Positions 24,101 through 34,200 of a DNA stretch of 64,000 nt are shown piece by piece. A program made the position numbers and the translations under genes. Each line of letters starts with the position of its first letter. Position 1 is the stretch's first letter. Source of the stretch: Xenopus tropicalis (Eukaryota; Chordata; Amphibia; Anura; Pipidae); assembly GCF_000004195.4 (NCBI RefSeq), contig NC_030683.2, positions 50,543,358-50,607,357 of the forward strand. Reading direction: 5' to 3'. The notes below the pieces were generated by a model. That model was given only the letters and a program-made list of their open reading frames with translations. It was not told where the DNA came from and searched no databases.

Positions 24101-27100
24101 ATATATATATATATATATATATATACAGTAAGCTGCTGTGTAGCCACAGGGGCAGCTTTGTGTATTCTTTAGAATACAATGGTGTTTTACAAAGATTATC
24201 TGTTGCCTGCTATGTAATCTGTACCATTTAGCTGTATTTTCATTTGAATAGTTGCCCCCATGGCTACACAGCAGCCTGTTTATATAAATTATGTTTCTGA
24301 AGACTACACATAACTTTTACCATTTTAGGGCAGCAGTACCCTATACATTAATTACTTTGATACATTTTAATATTTTGGTGTAACTGTCCCTTTAAGCACA
24401 GAAATTTACATTGATGCCCAAATGATCACAAATAATTAGACATTAAAAGGAAATGTAATAAGCGGCGTTATCAGGAAAATAAAAACAAGCAATGTTTAAA
24501 CAAATGAAATTAGAATTATAATCTAGTAAATATTTTGTACCTTTTAAATTATAGGGCAAAAAAAATAATAAAAAACAGGTGAAAGATTGTAAACTGCAAC
24601 ATTTTTCTTCAGCATTGCGTTTTTCCTTGATATTGCCATATATTACATTTCCTCCTAATTTTACTTCTCAGAACACAGATGGGGGCTTGCATAGAAATGT
24701 AATAGGTTTAGTAGAGCAACCAATTCTGAGTTACTGTGGAGGTAAACAGTTATCTGATGGGATTGAGATTGTAATATAAATAATGAACGCATTACAAAAG
24801 GCATAATACACATCATCTGCAATACATTCAAATAAGATAGGAAGCCCTGAGATAGATGGGTTCAATACAACAACATTGTCTCTACTGCTGAGCAGCTGGC
24901 CTACTTAGATAAAGTGCTGCGATAAAGAGTATGGGAATGGGGGGGGCGGGGTATGATTACACATTAACACAACATTTACACAACATTAACTACTTGGTTC
25001 AAAGTAATACATCAAAATGGCATTAACTATATCATTAATACTTTCATTTTTAAATACTTTGACTCTCAGAAACATTTTTTGCTTACAGATTCTGTCATAG
25101 AAACCCTACGGGCCAAGGTGAATAATATGGAAGCCGAACTCAGACATCTGAAACTTAACATGGCCATGCAGAAGAAAGGTTAGTGTTGCACTGCAACATG
25201 CGGCACTGAAAAAGCATCTTCAAGTTAACCTTGGGTAGAAATTTCAGTAGGGCTGAAGGTCACAAAGAAAATGATCATTGGTGTATGTTATAAACCACCC
25301 CGTATAGATGAGGGGGATGAGGCCCAGCTATTGTTGCAAATGGAGGAGGCTTCAAAACTGGGTCAAGTTGTTGTTATGGGGGACTTTAATTATCCGGACA
25401 TTGACTGGAGTAATGGGGTGGCTAAGTCAGAAAAAGCTAGTAGGTTTGTAAATATGCTAAATGACAACTTTTTATTTCAGGCAGTTCAAGAACCCACTAG
25501 GAATGACGCTATTTTGGACCTGGTGATTTCTAATAATAATGAACTTATCTCTAACATTTGTTTGGGTGAGCATTTGGGGAACAGTGATCACAACATGGTC
25601 TCCTTTGAGATAATGCTGCAGAGACAGCACTATAAGGGAGTAACTAAAACACTCAATTTTAGACGTGCAGACTTTGCCAGTATAAGGGCATCTCTGCAAT
25701 GTGTCAACTGGGAAAGGCTTTTCATGGGGTTAGACACAGAAGGAAAATGGAAAATCTTTAAAACATTGCTTTGTAGGTATACGCAACAGTATATCCCCCT
25801 AGTAAGCAAGGAGAGGCATCGCAAAGCAAAACCTTTATGGCTGAATAAAAGTGTTATTGTCGAGGTTGGTAAGAAAAAACGTGCTTTTAGGGCATTCAAG
25901 TTAGCTGGGACAGCAGAAACTTTCATCAGGTACAAGGAAGCAAATAAAGCATGCAAAAAAACTATCAGGCAAGCTAAAATAGAGATGGAAAGGGATATTG
26001 CTGCTAGGAGTAAAAAGAATCCAAAATTATTTTTTAATTATGTGAATAGTAAAAAAATGAAGCAAGAAGGGGTGGGAACTTTATTATCACGGGGGGGTAC
26101 GTTGGTTGATGAAAACGGGGAAAAAGCTGAAATTTTGAACTCTTATTTTTCATCTGTCTATACATCTGAGGAGCCAGATAATGAAGGCTTCCCTTGTAAT
26201 ATGCCCAGTTCTAGTAATTTAGCTACTGACGCATGGGTCACTCGGGAGGAAATTCAAAAGAGACTTGAACATGTAAAGGTAAACAAAGGTCCAGGGCCGG
26301 ATGGGATTCATCCCAGGGTATTAAATGAGCTGAGCGCTGTGATTGCCAAACCTCTTCACTTAATTTTTCAGGATTCGTTGAGGTCTGGCATGGTGCCAAG
26401 AGACTGGCGGATTGCTAATGTGGTGCCGTTATTTAAAAAGGGATCCCGTTCTCAGCCTGAAAACTATAGGCCTGTTAGTCTGACATCAGTAGTAGGAAAA
26501 CTTTTGGAAGGGGTAATAAGGGATAGGGTACTTGAATACATTGCAGTTCACAATACTATTAGTTTGTGCCAGCATGGTTTTATGCGTAACAGATCTTGCC
26601 AGACTAATTTAGTTGCCTTTTATGAGGAGGTGAGTAGGAACCTTGATGCTGGAATGGCAGTTGATGTCATCTACTTGGACTTTGCTAAAGCGTTTGATAC
26701 AGTACCTCACAGAAGGTTAATGATCAAATTAAGGAATATTGGCCTAGAACATAATATTTGTAATTGGATAGAGAACTGGCTGAAGGATAGAGTACAAAGA
26801 GTGGTTGTAAATGGAACATTTTCTAATTGGACCAGTGTGGTTAGTGGAGTACCGCAGGGGTCAGTCCTTGGGCCTTTGCTGTTTAACTTGTTTATTAATG
26901 ACCTGGAGGTGGGCATAGACAGTATTGTTTCTATTTTTGCTGATGACACTAAATTGTGCAAAACTATAAGTTCCATGCAGGATGCTGCCGCTTTGCAGAG
27001 CGATTTGACAAAATTAGATAACTGGGCAGCAAACTGGAAAATGAGGTTCAATGTTGATAAGTGCAAAGTTATGCACTTTGGTAGAAATAATATAAACGCA

Positions 27101-28894
27101 AACTATCTACTGAATGGTAGTGTGTTGGGGGTATCCTTAATGGAGAAGGATCTAGGGGTTTTTGTTGATAACAAGTTGTCTAATTCCAGGCAGTGTCATT
27201 CTGTGGCTACTAAAGCAAATAAAGTGCTGTCTTGTATAAAAAAGGGCATTGACTCAAGGGATGAGAACATAATTTTGCCCCTTTATAGGTCCCTGGTAAG
27301 GCCTCACCTTGAGTATGCAGTGCAGTTTTGGGCTCCTGTCCTTAAGAAGGATATTAATGAGCTGGAGAGAGTGCAGAGACGTGCAACTAAACTGGTTAAG
27401 GGGATGGAAGATTTAAACTATGAGGTTAGACTGTCGAGGTTGGGGTTGTTTTCTCTGGAAAAGAGGTGCTTGCGAGGGGACATGATTACTCTGTACAAGT
27501 ACATTAGAGGGGATTATAGGCAGTTGGGGGATGTTCTTTTTTCCCATAAAAACAATCAACGCACCAGAGGTCACCCCTTTAGATTAGAGGAACGGAGCTT
27601 CCATTTGAAGCAGCGTAGGTGGTTTTTCACGGTGAGGGCAGTGAGGTTATGGAATGCCCTTCCTAGTGATGTGGTAATGGCAGATTCTGTTAATGCCTTT
27701 AAGAGGGGCCTGGATGAGTTCTTGATCAATCAGAATATCCAAGGCTATTGTGATACTAATATCTACAGTTAGTACTAGTGGTTGTATTTATAGTTTATGT
27801 ATGTGAGTGTATAGATTGGTAGGTGTGGGTTAGGTGTGCTGGGTTTACTTGGATGGGTTGAACTTGATGGACACAGGTCTTTTTTCAACCCTATGTAACT
27901 ATGTAACTATGTAACTATGTAACCTCACATATAGAATTTGTAAAGCACAACAGCTCTGTTTATAGAGACATGACTGCTAAACCTGGATGTTAAACAGTTT
28001 TATTCCAGATTTTACATCTTGACATATTTGTCTTTCAGTCATACAAAAAAATGCATTCGTACTTTGTTTCTGCAATCATTTATTTCTTTTATATCTAAGA
28101 AACATCTTCAGCTCTCAATTTTGTGAATAACCTACAGCCAATACATTCCTTGCCTTAGTTTAAACACATGAGGGGTCATTTACTTTTCTTCTGGGAAGAA
28201 TGTAAGAACACTAAGAGGAACAAGAGTGTTGTCTTTGGTGCTCATTCATGGTGCACTTTTGCCTGAGGGAATAACTGGGCAGTACATCTTGTGCCGGATT
28301 AAGAAGCGTGGCATTCAGGGGCACAGCGAACTGCTGAGACATAGAATTAATTGGGTTTTTCATTCAGCCATTATGGCCCCAGGGGTTTGAAAGACCTTTT
28401 GCCCTTATCAAAATGTATATAAGTGATTTTTTTTTTACCATTGACTTTACTTATAGCCAGGGCTGTTATGCTATACACCATTTATGTTATTTTCTTTCTT
28501 GTTTTTTTCCCTAGCCTTAGTGTTTTCAAAAGGAACAAGTGCTGCTGAAAAACTGTATGTCACCAATGGTGAAGAGGCAACATACGAGGATGCTAAGGCA
28601 ACATGCACCAAGGCTGAGGGACAGCTGGCATCTCCAATGAATGATGCAGAAAACAAAGCTATATCAATTTTATCTTTGCAGTACAATAAACCAGTGGTAC
28701 TTGGTATTGATGATAAACAAAATGAAGGTACTTTTAAATACCTAAACAATGAAAAAATTGTGTTCTCTAACTGGAAGCCTGGTGAGCCCAACAATGACAA
28801 TGGGGTGGAGGACTGCGTAGAATTGCGTACAAATGGAATATGGAATGATATGAACTGTAATTCAAAACGCCTAACAGTTTGTGAATTTGTCTAG
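19839..28894 (+). CDS. Gene C: SP-D/MBL-like collectin
   Basis: Exons are 19839-20020, 20543-20695, 23703-23747, 25089-25178 and 28515-28894. ATG is at 19843 (MKSEMRYC) or 19855 (MRYC); the second matches gene B. The product has a signal peptide, ETPAMCSVV, 29 Gly-X-Y triplets, a neck with clear heptads (VIETLRAKVNNMEAELRHL) and a CRD. The CRD has four Cys, GEPNND (the EPN motif of mannose-type, calcium-dependent sugar binding), EDCVEL, WND and TVCEF. These features match SP-D and its relatives more than SP-A. The product should be a secreted, oligomeric pattern-recognition lectin. The intron between neck and CRD carries a CR1 LINE, and a roughly 200-bp insertion sits in the first intron. It could be orthologous to SP-D or be an amphibian-specific collectin; no symbol is given for that reason. 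Confidence 0.88.
20305..20505. mobile_element. Insertion of about 200 bp in gene C intron 1
   Basis: The gene B intron reads continuously through this point; gene C carries extra sequence between AACAAACAAG and TAAGACAGAGAC. The class was not recognised. Confidence 0.5.
20543..20695 (+). CDS. Gene C exon: collagen
   Basis: 153 bases, 17 perfect triplets (GLPGVPGTPGLRG...), between TTTGCAG and GTAACT. Confidence 0.9.
21011..21070. repeat. Perfect palindrome about 60 bp
   Basis: CATTTCTTTCCTACTATATA is mirrored as TATATAGTAGGAAAGAAATG around an alternating TA core. A (TA)n tract follows at 21138-21185. Confidence 0.8.
21254..21373. repeat. Inverted repeat
   Basis: GAGATTTATTGATCCTACGT and ACGTAGGATCAATAAATCTC are exact inverted arms that continue through GTTTCAGTTCC/GGAACTGAAAC. 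Confidence 0.8.
21780..22950 (+). repeat. Degenerate tandem repeat, about 150-bp unit
   Basis: GACTTTCAATGG, CTGCTGCCATTCTT, GGGTCCCCAAACTTTG and AGTTAGTCACTGGGTAAC recur in order. GACTTTCA occurs near 21949, 22102, 22337, 22636 and 22782, spacing about 150 or multiples. It lies in the gene C intron between collagen exons. Confidence 0.75.
23703..23747 (+). CDS. Gene C exon: short collagen
   Basis: 45 bases between TTTGTAG and GTAACT, five triplets GPQGVPGPKGDKGYSG. Phase 1 on both sides. No counterpart was seen in gene B. Confidence 0.8.
23940..24096 (+). mobile_element. CR1 fragment with internal deletion
   Basis: Matches the CR1 at about 26078-26205 (GGTTGATGA, TTTTGAACTCTTATTTTTCA) and then jumps to its 3' end (CTATTGTGATACTA, as at 27746). 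A (TA)n tract follows. Confidence 0.7.
25089..25178 (+). CDS. Gene C exon: coiled-coil neck
   Basis: 90 bases between GCTTACAG and GTTAGT. Hydrophobic residues recur every three or four positions (VIETLRAKVNNMEAEL). Confidence 0.87.
25271..27772 (+). CDS. CR1 ORF2 (endonuclease remnant and reverse transcriptase)
   Basis: 833 codons from the first ATG; the true element frame begins upstream and was cut off by 5' truncation. The catalytic FADD motif lies near codon 556. The protein would copy CR1 RNA into DNA at a nicked target. Without an intact endonuclease the copy should be immobile on its own. Confidence 0.9.
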   Translation: MIIGVCYKPPRIDEGDEAQLLLQMEEASKLGQVVVMGDFNYPDIDWSNGVAKSEKASRFVNMLNDNFLFQAVQEPTRNDAILDLVISNNNELISNICLGEHLGNSDHNMVSFEIMLQRQHYKGVTKTLNFRRADFASIRASLQCVNWERLFMGLDTEGKWKIFKTLLCRYTQQYIPLVSKERHRKAKPLWLNKSVIVEVGKKKRAFRAFKLAGTAETFIRYKEANKACKKTIRQAKIEMERDIAARSKKNPKLFFNYVNSKKMKQEGVGTLLSRGGTLVDENGEKAEILNSYFSSVYTSEEPDNEGFPCNMPSSSNLATDAWVTREEIQKRLEHVKVNKGPGPDGIHPRVLNELSAVIAKPLHLIFQDSLRSGMVPRDWRIANVVPLFKKGSRSQPENYRPVSLTSVVGKLLEGVIRDRVLEYIAVHNTISLCQHGFMRNRSCQTNLVAFYEEVSRNLDAGMAVDVIYLDFAKAFDTVPHRRLMIKLRNIGLEHNICNWIENWLKDRVQRVVVNGTFSNWTSVVSGVPQGSVLGPLLFNLFINDLEVGIDSIVSIFADDTKLCKTISSMQDAAALQSDLTKLDNWAANWKMRFNVDKCKVMHFGRNNINANYLLNGSVLGVSLMEKDLGVFVDNKLSNSRQCHSVATKANKVLSCIKKGIDSRDENIILPLYRSLVRPHLEYAVQFWAPVLKKDINELERVQRRATKLVKGMEDLNYEVRLSRLGLFSLEKRCLRGDMITLYKYIRGDYRQLGDVLFSHKNNQRTRGHPFRLEERSFHLKQRRWFFTVRAVRLWNALPSDVVMADSVNAFKRGLDEFLINQNIQGYCDTNIYS
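27895..27923 (+). repeat. CR1 3' tail repeats
   Basis: About four copies of ATGTAACT mark the 3' end of the LINE. Confidence 0.85.
28515..28894 (+). CDS. Gene C exon: C-type lectin domain, EPN type
   Basis: Acceptor TTTCCCTAG, stop TAG at 28892. The domain starts ALVFSKGTSAAEKL and contains FSNWKPGEPNND, EDCVEL and WNDMNC. A weak poly(A) signal (ATTAAA) lies near 29065. Confidence 0.92.
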
Positions 28895-29487
28895 CACTGA
28901 AAATGTTAATGATATCAGCAACCTGAACTGTTTTAATACATTACACATATTTGTTATAAGGCATGTTTACAACTTCATCAATATGTTTCCAACCACTGTA
29001 AAACATTTATTTACATTAACTACAGTGTTATAGTGCATCATTTGTAATTGTTACATACAGTACATTAAATTATATCCCATGTTCTTAAGAATATTCTCGA
29101 GTTTGTTCATGTTAGCATTTTTTGTCACATTTTTTCTCAATTTTTAACATCTTCTTACACCGGCTGAGCTCTCACTTTAAGGTTAGTGCCACATGGGGGA
29201 AATTCTCAGCCTGCGGACGTTGCATACCCAAGTAGTAACGCACCAAAATCTGCTTTGTGTGCCTGCCAACCAGTGGCTCCTGGCGCAGGCACAACAATAA
29301 GATATATAAAGCGTGTGGATGGTTTCTCGGCCTGTGCTTATCTGCAAGCCGAGAATCTGCCTGTGGAGTGAAGTTTACCATCAGCTTACTAAGAGGAACT
29401 GAATTGTTCTGAAAGCTTGCTGTGATTATCATTTTAGTTAGCCAGTAAAGGTATCACTTTGATACTACTTTAGTGTTTTAGATTTAC

Positions 29488-31150
29488 ATATAGTTACATA
29501 GTTGAACTAGGTTGAAAAAAGACCATCAAAGTCCATCAAGTTAAACCCTCCCAAGCAAACCCAGCACACACATAAGCCCATACTGACCTTTCCATACACT
29601 CACATTCATAAACTATATATACCTACATCAATACTATTTGTAGATTTTAGTATCACTTTGGATATTATGTTTGTTCAAGAAATCATCCAAGCCCCTCTTA
29701 AAGGCATCAGAATCTGCCATTACCACATCACTAGGAAGGATATTCCACAACCTCACTGCCCTCACCGATAAAAACACCTACGCTGCTTCACATAAAAGTT
29801 CCATTCATGTAATGCAAAGGGGGGGCCTCTGATGTGCTGATCATTTTTATAGGAAAAAGAACATCCCCTATCTGCCTATAATCCCATCTAATGTACTTGT
29901 ACAGAGTAATCATGTTCCCTCACAATTTCCCTTTTTCCAGAGAGAAAACCCCAACCATCTAAACTTCATAGTTTAACTCTTCCAACCCAGTTTAGTTAAA
30001 CCTCATTTTCCATTTTGCTGCCTAGTTTTTTTGAACAATATAGTATCATCAGTAAAAATAGAAACAGTACTTTCAATGCCCCCCTCCAGATCATTAATAA
30101 AAAGTTGAAAAGCAAAGGCCCAAGGACTGACCCCTGCGGTACTCCACTAACAACACTGGTCCTATTAGAAAATGTTCCATTTACCACCACTCTTTGTAAT
30201 CTATCCGTCAGTCAGTTCTCTATCCAATTACAGATATAATGCTCTAGGCCAATATTCCTCAATTTTATCATTAACCAACTGTGTGGTACTATATCAGATG
30301 CTTAAGCAAAGTCCAAGTAGATGACATCCACTGCCATCCCAGGGTCGAAGTTCCTGCTCACCTCCTCATAAAAAGCATTTACATTAGTCTTGCTGCCTAG
30401 TTATGGATAAAACCATGCTGGCACAAACTCATAGTATTTTGATTTGCAATGCAGTCAAGTACCCTATCCCTTATTACGCCCCTCCAAAAGACTTTCTACT
30501 GCTGATGTCAGACTAACAGGCCTTTATTTTTACAGCAATATTTTAAAAAAAAATAATTTTGCATTCCTTTAACTCCTTGCTGCAATTTTTTTTATATCTT
30601 TGTAACCTTAAGCCCTGCTGAAATCTCTATCCAAAGGGATTGACCACCCTCCCTATTGCTGTCCCTGGTAATTTCTTTAGCACTTGGCTTTAATTATGGC
30701 TTTACACTGTCCTCCGCCACCCTTTTCAATATCGTTGTACCTCCTAAAAAGGGTGTAGTCATGTAAATTCACAGCCCAATCACATTTTTCATCAGGTTTC
30801 AGTGATACCAGTCATAACATAATTTTCAGTATATGCAATATACTTCAGCTCTCATAATTTCCCTGACAAGCTCCGTGCATTGCCAGCATGCAGCAGAGGT
30901 TACTACTTTTCCCCTTAGTTAGATCTAAGGTTACTATTAGGTTGTTTTCTTTGTAACAGAGGAATCTCTCTAGCTGGTATACTGTATGCCTCCCTCACTC
31001 CTTCCCCAAGCCCCCCAGGTCTATACTAGCTTCCCCATAATCCTCTAGCTCACGCCCCCCCTTGCCTAGCTTAAACACTCCAGCCTCTTAGCCATTCTTT
31101 CCCCTACCACGGAGGACCCCCTTCCATTGAGGTGCAATGTGTCATGGCTA
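29488..31150 (-). mobile_element. CR1-like LINE, decayed, minus strand
   Basis: Reverse complement of the CR1 3' half: ACATAGTTGAACTAGGTTGA at the 3' end, then the coding part with GGTACTCC/GGAGTACC (VPQGSVLGP region near 30120) and FDTVPH-like sequence near 30290. Stops and frameshifts are many. The part beyond 30560 is a weaker match. Confidence 0.75.
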
Positions 31151-32828
31151 TGTAGTTTGTACCGACTACTACTACCCACTACGTTTTGTAAAGGTTTTTA
31201 CTCTGTACACAAAACTAACTGCAAATCTTGTAAAAATCACAAGTGTTATTAATTGAATGAACAGACAACATGACAATGAATATCTAATATCTTCAAAAAT
31301 AAATGATACCATGAATTAATATGGGTTCCAGAGAATTTGAAAAATAAAAGTGTATTACAATATTCTTTGCCCATTTTCTGGAGCACGGAGACCTGTGGCT
31401 GCCCTCATGAAGGGGAAGGTGGGGGAGAGATATGTAGGTCTCCCCCTCTTTTCCTTACCCATCCTCTAACTTGTACATGATTCAGATGCAAAAGCTAGGG
31501 CATGGCAGAGGAATGCAGGCTGCAATAGAGTCCTGTCCTTGCCATCTTTCCTATGGAAGGTATAGGGCCCTGTTAAGTGCAGTGTTTTTATCGTGTTTAA
31601 CACACATATGACCATTGTCCACATATAAAGAAGAGGTGTCTAGTTAGATATGCTGAAGATGTACTAAAATGCATATTAAAATAGCTACAGTGTAACCATT
31701 AGTCTGTGTGTAACCTTATTGTGTGGTATATAATATGTAACATTAAAACAAGGCAGTGTAGAGAAAAAGAAAGAAAGCATGGCCAGATGGCCAAAGTTCA
31801 GTTGCATAACTGAGTTTGTTTTTGTAAGTACAAATATACACTTGTAAAATGAGCATTTGGTTCTATTAGCAAATGTTTAATTAAGACTGCTGGCTCAAGA
31901 AAAAGAGGTGTCTATAACCTAAAATACTAAGCATTAGCCCAGATGTAAGAAATATACTACTATGGCTCTCCAACCAAACCTTGCCAAGGACGCATAAATA
32001 AGCAATATCATCCCTTTGGAGTTTTTCTATAATGTTAAATAACATTATTGTTTTCTCCTATCATTACAATTTTACTGTACATTTACTGTACATTTAAACA
32101 GAAAGCAAAACTACATGTTGAAACGTACCTAAACACCTGCAGACGTATGCTCGGGATTTACTTAATATTCAGAAAAACTTTCTCCGTGTTACTGGAATGT
32201 TTTTTTTCCTTCCTATGCCTATTTTGGTAAGTACAATACTTGGCGTGCCATATATCGTCACGTGTATTTAACCATATAAATAATGATAGGAATTAATTTA
32301 TCTGTTGTCATTTTTTACTGTACAAATATTCTTTTTTTTAGTGTTTTCGTTTTTTAGTTGTTATTTGTTGTATTTATTTAATTTATTATTTTAGCTTATT
32401 CAATGTAAAAGCTTTGATTTATAATAAAACCATTTCCTGCAACTTCCATTAATTGGACCATATTAAAATTAGTATAGAAAATATATTTTTTTGATGTAAA
32501 TTCTATAGCAATTTAAAGTTTAAAGCATGGTTACTATTCCAGCTATAAGGGAATTACTTACTATAGAGTATTATCTATCTTTGATCTTTGCAGTATAAGT
32601 ATTACCTGTGAAAAAATGAATCTATTTTTAACTTAACTAAATACATACATAAAGATATATATGCACTGTTACTCAGAATTGGACCTGTTATCCAAAATGC
32701 TCTGGACCTCGGGTTTTTCAGATAAGGGGTCTTTCTGTAATTTGGATCATTACATTTTGTCTGCTAAAAATCATTAAAGCATTAAATAAACTTAGTAGGA
32801 TTGTTTTGCCTCCAATAAGAATTCATTA

Positions 32829-33103
32829 TACAGGTATAGGACCTGTTATCCAGAATGCTCAGAACCTGAGCTTTTCTAGAAAAGGGATCTATCTTTAATT
32901 CGGATCACAATACTTTGTCTAATAAGAAATAATTTAACACAACATTGAATAAACAGTACAAGGTACTGTTTTATTATTACAAAGAAAAGTGAAATCAAAA
33001 ATATTCATTATTCAGTTAAAATGAAGTCTATGAGAGATGGCCTTCCCATATTTTGGAGCTTTCTGGATAATGCTTTTCCGGATAACAGATCCCATACCTG
33101 TAT
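32829..33103. mobile_element. MITE of the TATCCAGAA/GGATAA family
   Basis: TACAGGTATAGGACCTGTTA at one end and AACAGATCCCATACCTGTA at the other are inverted repeats with TA at the borders. A second partial copy lies just left, 32675-32800. Confidence 0.75.
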
Positions 33104-34007
33104 CTTAGTTAGGAACAAGTCAGGGACAAGCAAAAGCTACTGTTTTAATATTAAAAAGAAAAATGAAATTTGTTGATTTTGAATTAGGTGATTTAAATGG
33201 AGTCTTTGGGAGATGACTTTTCTGTAATTCAGAGCTTTCTGGATAATGCGTTTCATCATAAGTGCCTTAAATGTTTAAAAAACTTAAATAAAATATGAAT
33301 AGGTATTCTATTACAGTTCTCTGCTATTTTATCTCAATCTACCTATCCCTAGTGATAGATAATGAGCGAATCTGTCCCGTTACACTTTGCAGTAAAATTC
33401 GCAAAACTGTGAAAAAATTTGTGAAATGTAATTCTTTGTCATAATGTGGCTTTCGTCAATGGCGAAATGCAAAAATTTGCCGGGAATCCATGCCTGCCGA
33501 AAAATTTTGCTTATCCCTATCTATCACTCTTTCTAATGATTTTCTAAATTATCTGAAGAATGCTTACAACAAAACTAACAGAAAAGGGAAGGGAAGGTTA
33601 CAAAGGCATATAGTTAATATTTTATAGAATATATCGATTAGCTTGATGGGTTGCTGGGGTTAGCTTGGGTTGCAAAAATGTACCTTGGTACATTCAAACT
33701 TCTACTTACGCAAAATAAACTGCTGTTTTTCCCCATCCCACACATTGTTTCCCCCCTTTTCCTTCACATTGTTTAGTTATGTTTAAAATGAGGAAAGATA
33801 GCATGTTTCAGGTACAAAGGAAAAGTAAATGACTACATTTGCTAAAATGTAAAAAGACAGAACATACAGTATATCTGTTGGTGCGATCTCCATGCAAGAC
33901 AGCTAACAGAAAACTTAGCAAAATTAGAAAAAGCAAATTATAAATTCAAATAAAAGTCCTGTCTGAACAACATACATTATAAATAAAACCTCTTTTTTTT
34001 GCTTTAG

Positions 34008-34200
34008 GTAAGGTTGAATATGATAAAAGTGCTGAGTTTATTGATGCTTTGCGTGTGCCTAAAAGCAGATAATGGCAAATGTGAAGAAATGACCAGTACT
34101 TGTGCAGTCGTTACATGTGGCGCACACAGCTCAACTGGATTGCCTGGAAGGGATGGAAGAGATGGCAAAGAAGGCCCAAAAGGAGAAAAGGGAGATAAAG
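34008..34200 (+). CDS. sftpd: Gene D exon: start, signal peptide, two-Cys segment, collagen
   Basis: Acceptor TTTGCTTTAG, ATG at 34020, donor GTAATG. It ends with seven Gly-X-Y triplets. Confidence 0.9.

Larger units (their letters stand above)
25230..27923 (+). mobile_element. CR1-like LINE, 5'-truncated, long intact frame
   Basis: A frame open from about 25230 to 27772 encodes the C-terminal part of an AP endonuclease (GDFNYPDIDW, GNSDHNM) and a full reverse transcriptase (PGPDGIHPRVL, NYRPVSLTS, YLDFAKAFDTVPH, GVPQGSVLGP, FADDTKL) and its C-terminal region. The 3' end is GGTTGAACTTGATGGACACA then about four ATGTAACT repeats, with no poly(A), as CR1 elements have. It is inserted between the neck and CRD exons of gene C in the gene's own direction. 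No stop or frameshift in the frame implies a young insertion. It is not a host gene. Confidence 0.92.

Noticed and set aside
25271..27772. 833-codon frame as a host gene
   Set aside because: Reverse transcriptase and endonuclease motifs with the CR1 tail identify it as a LINE.
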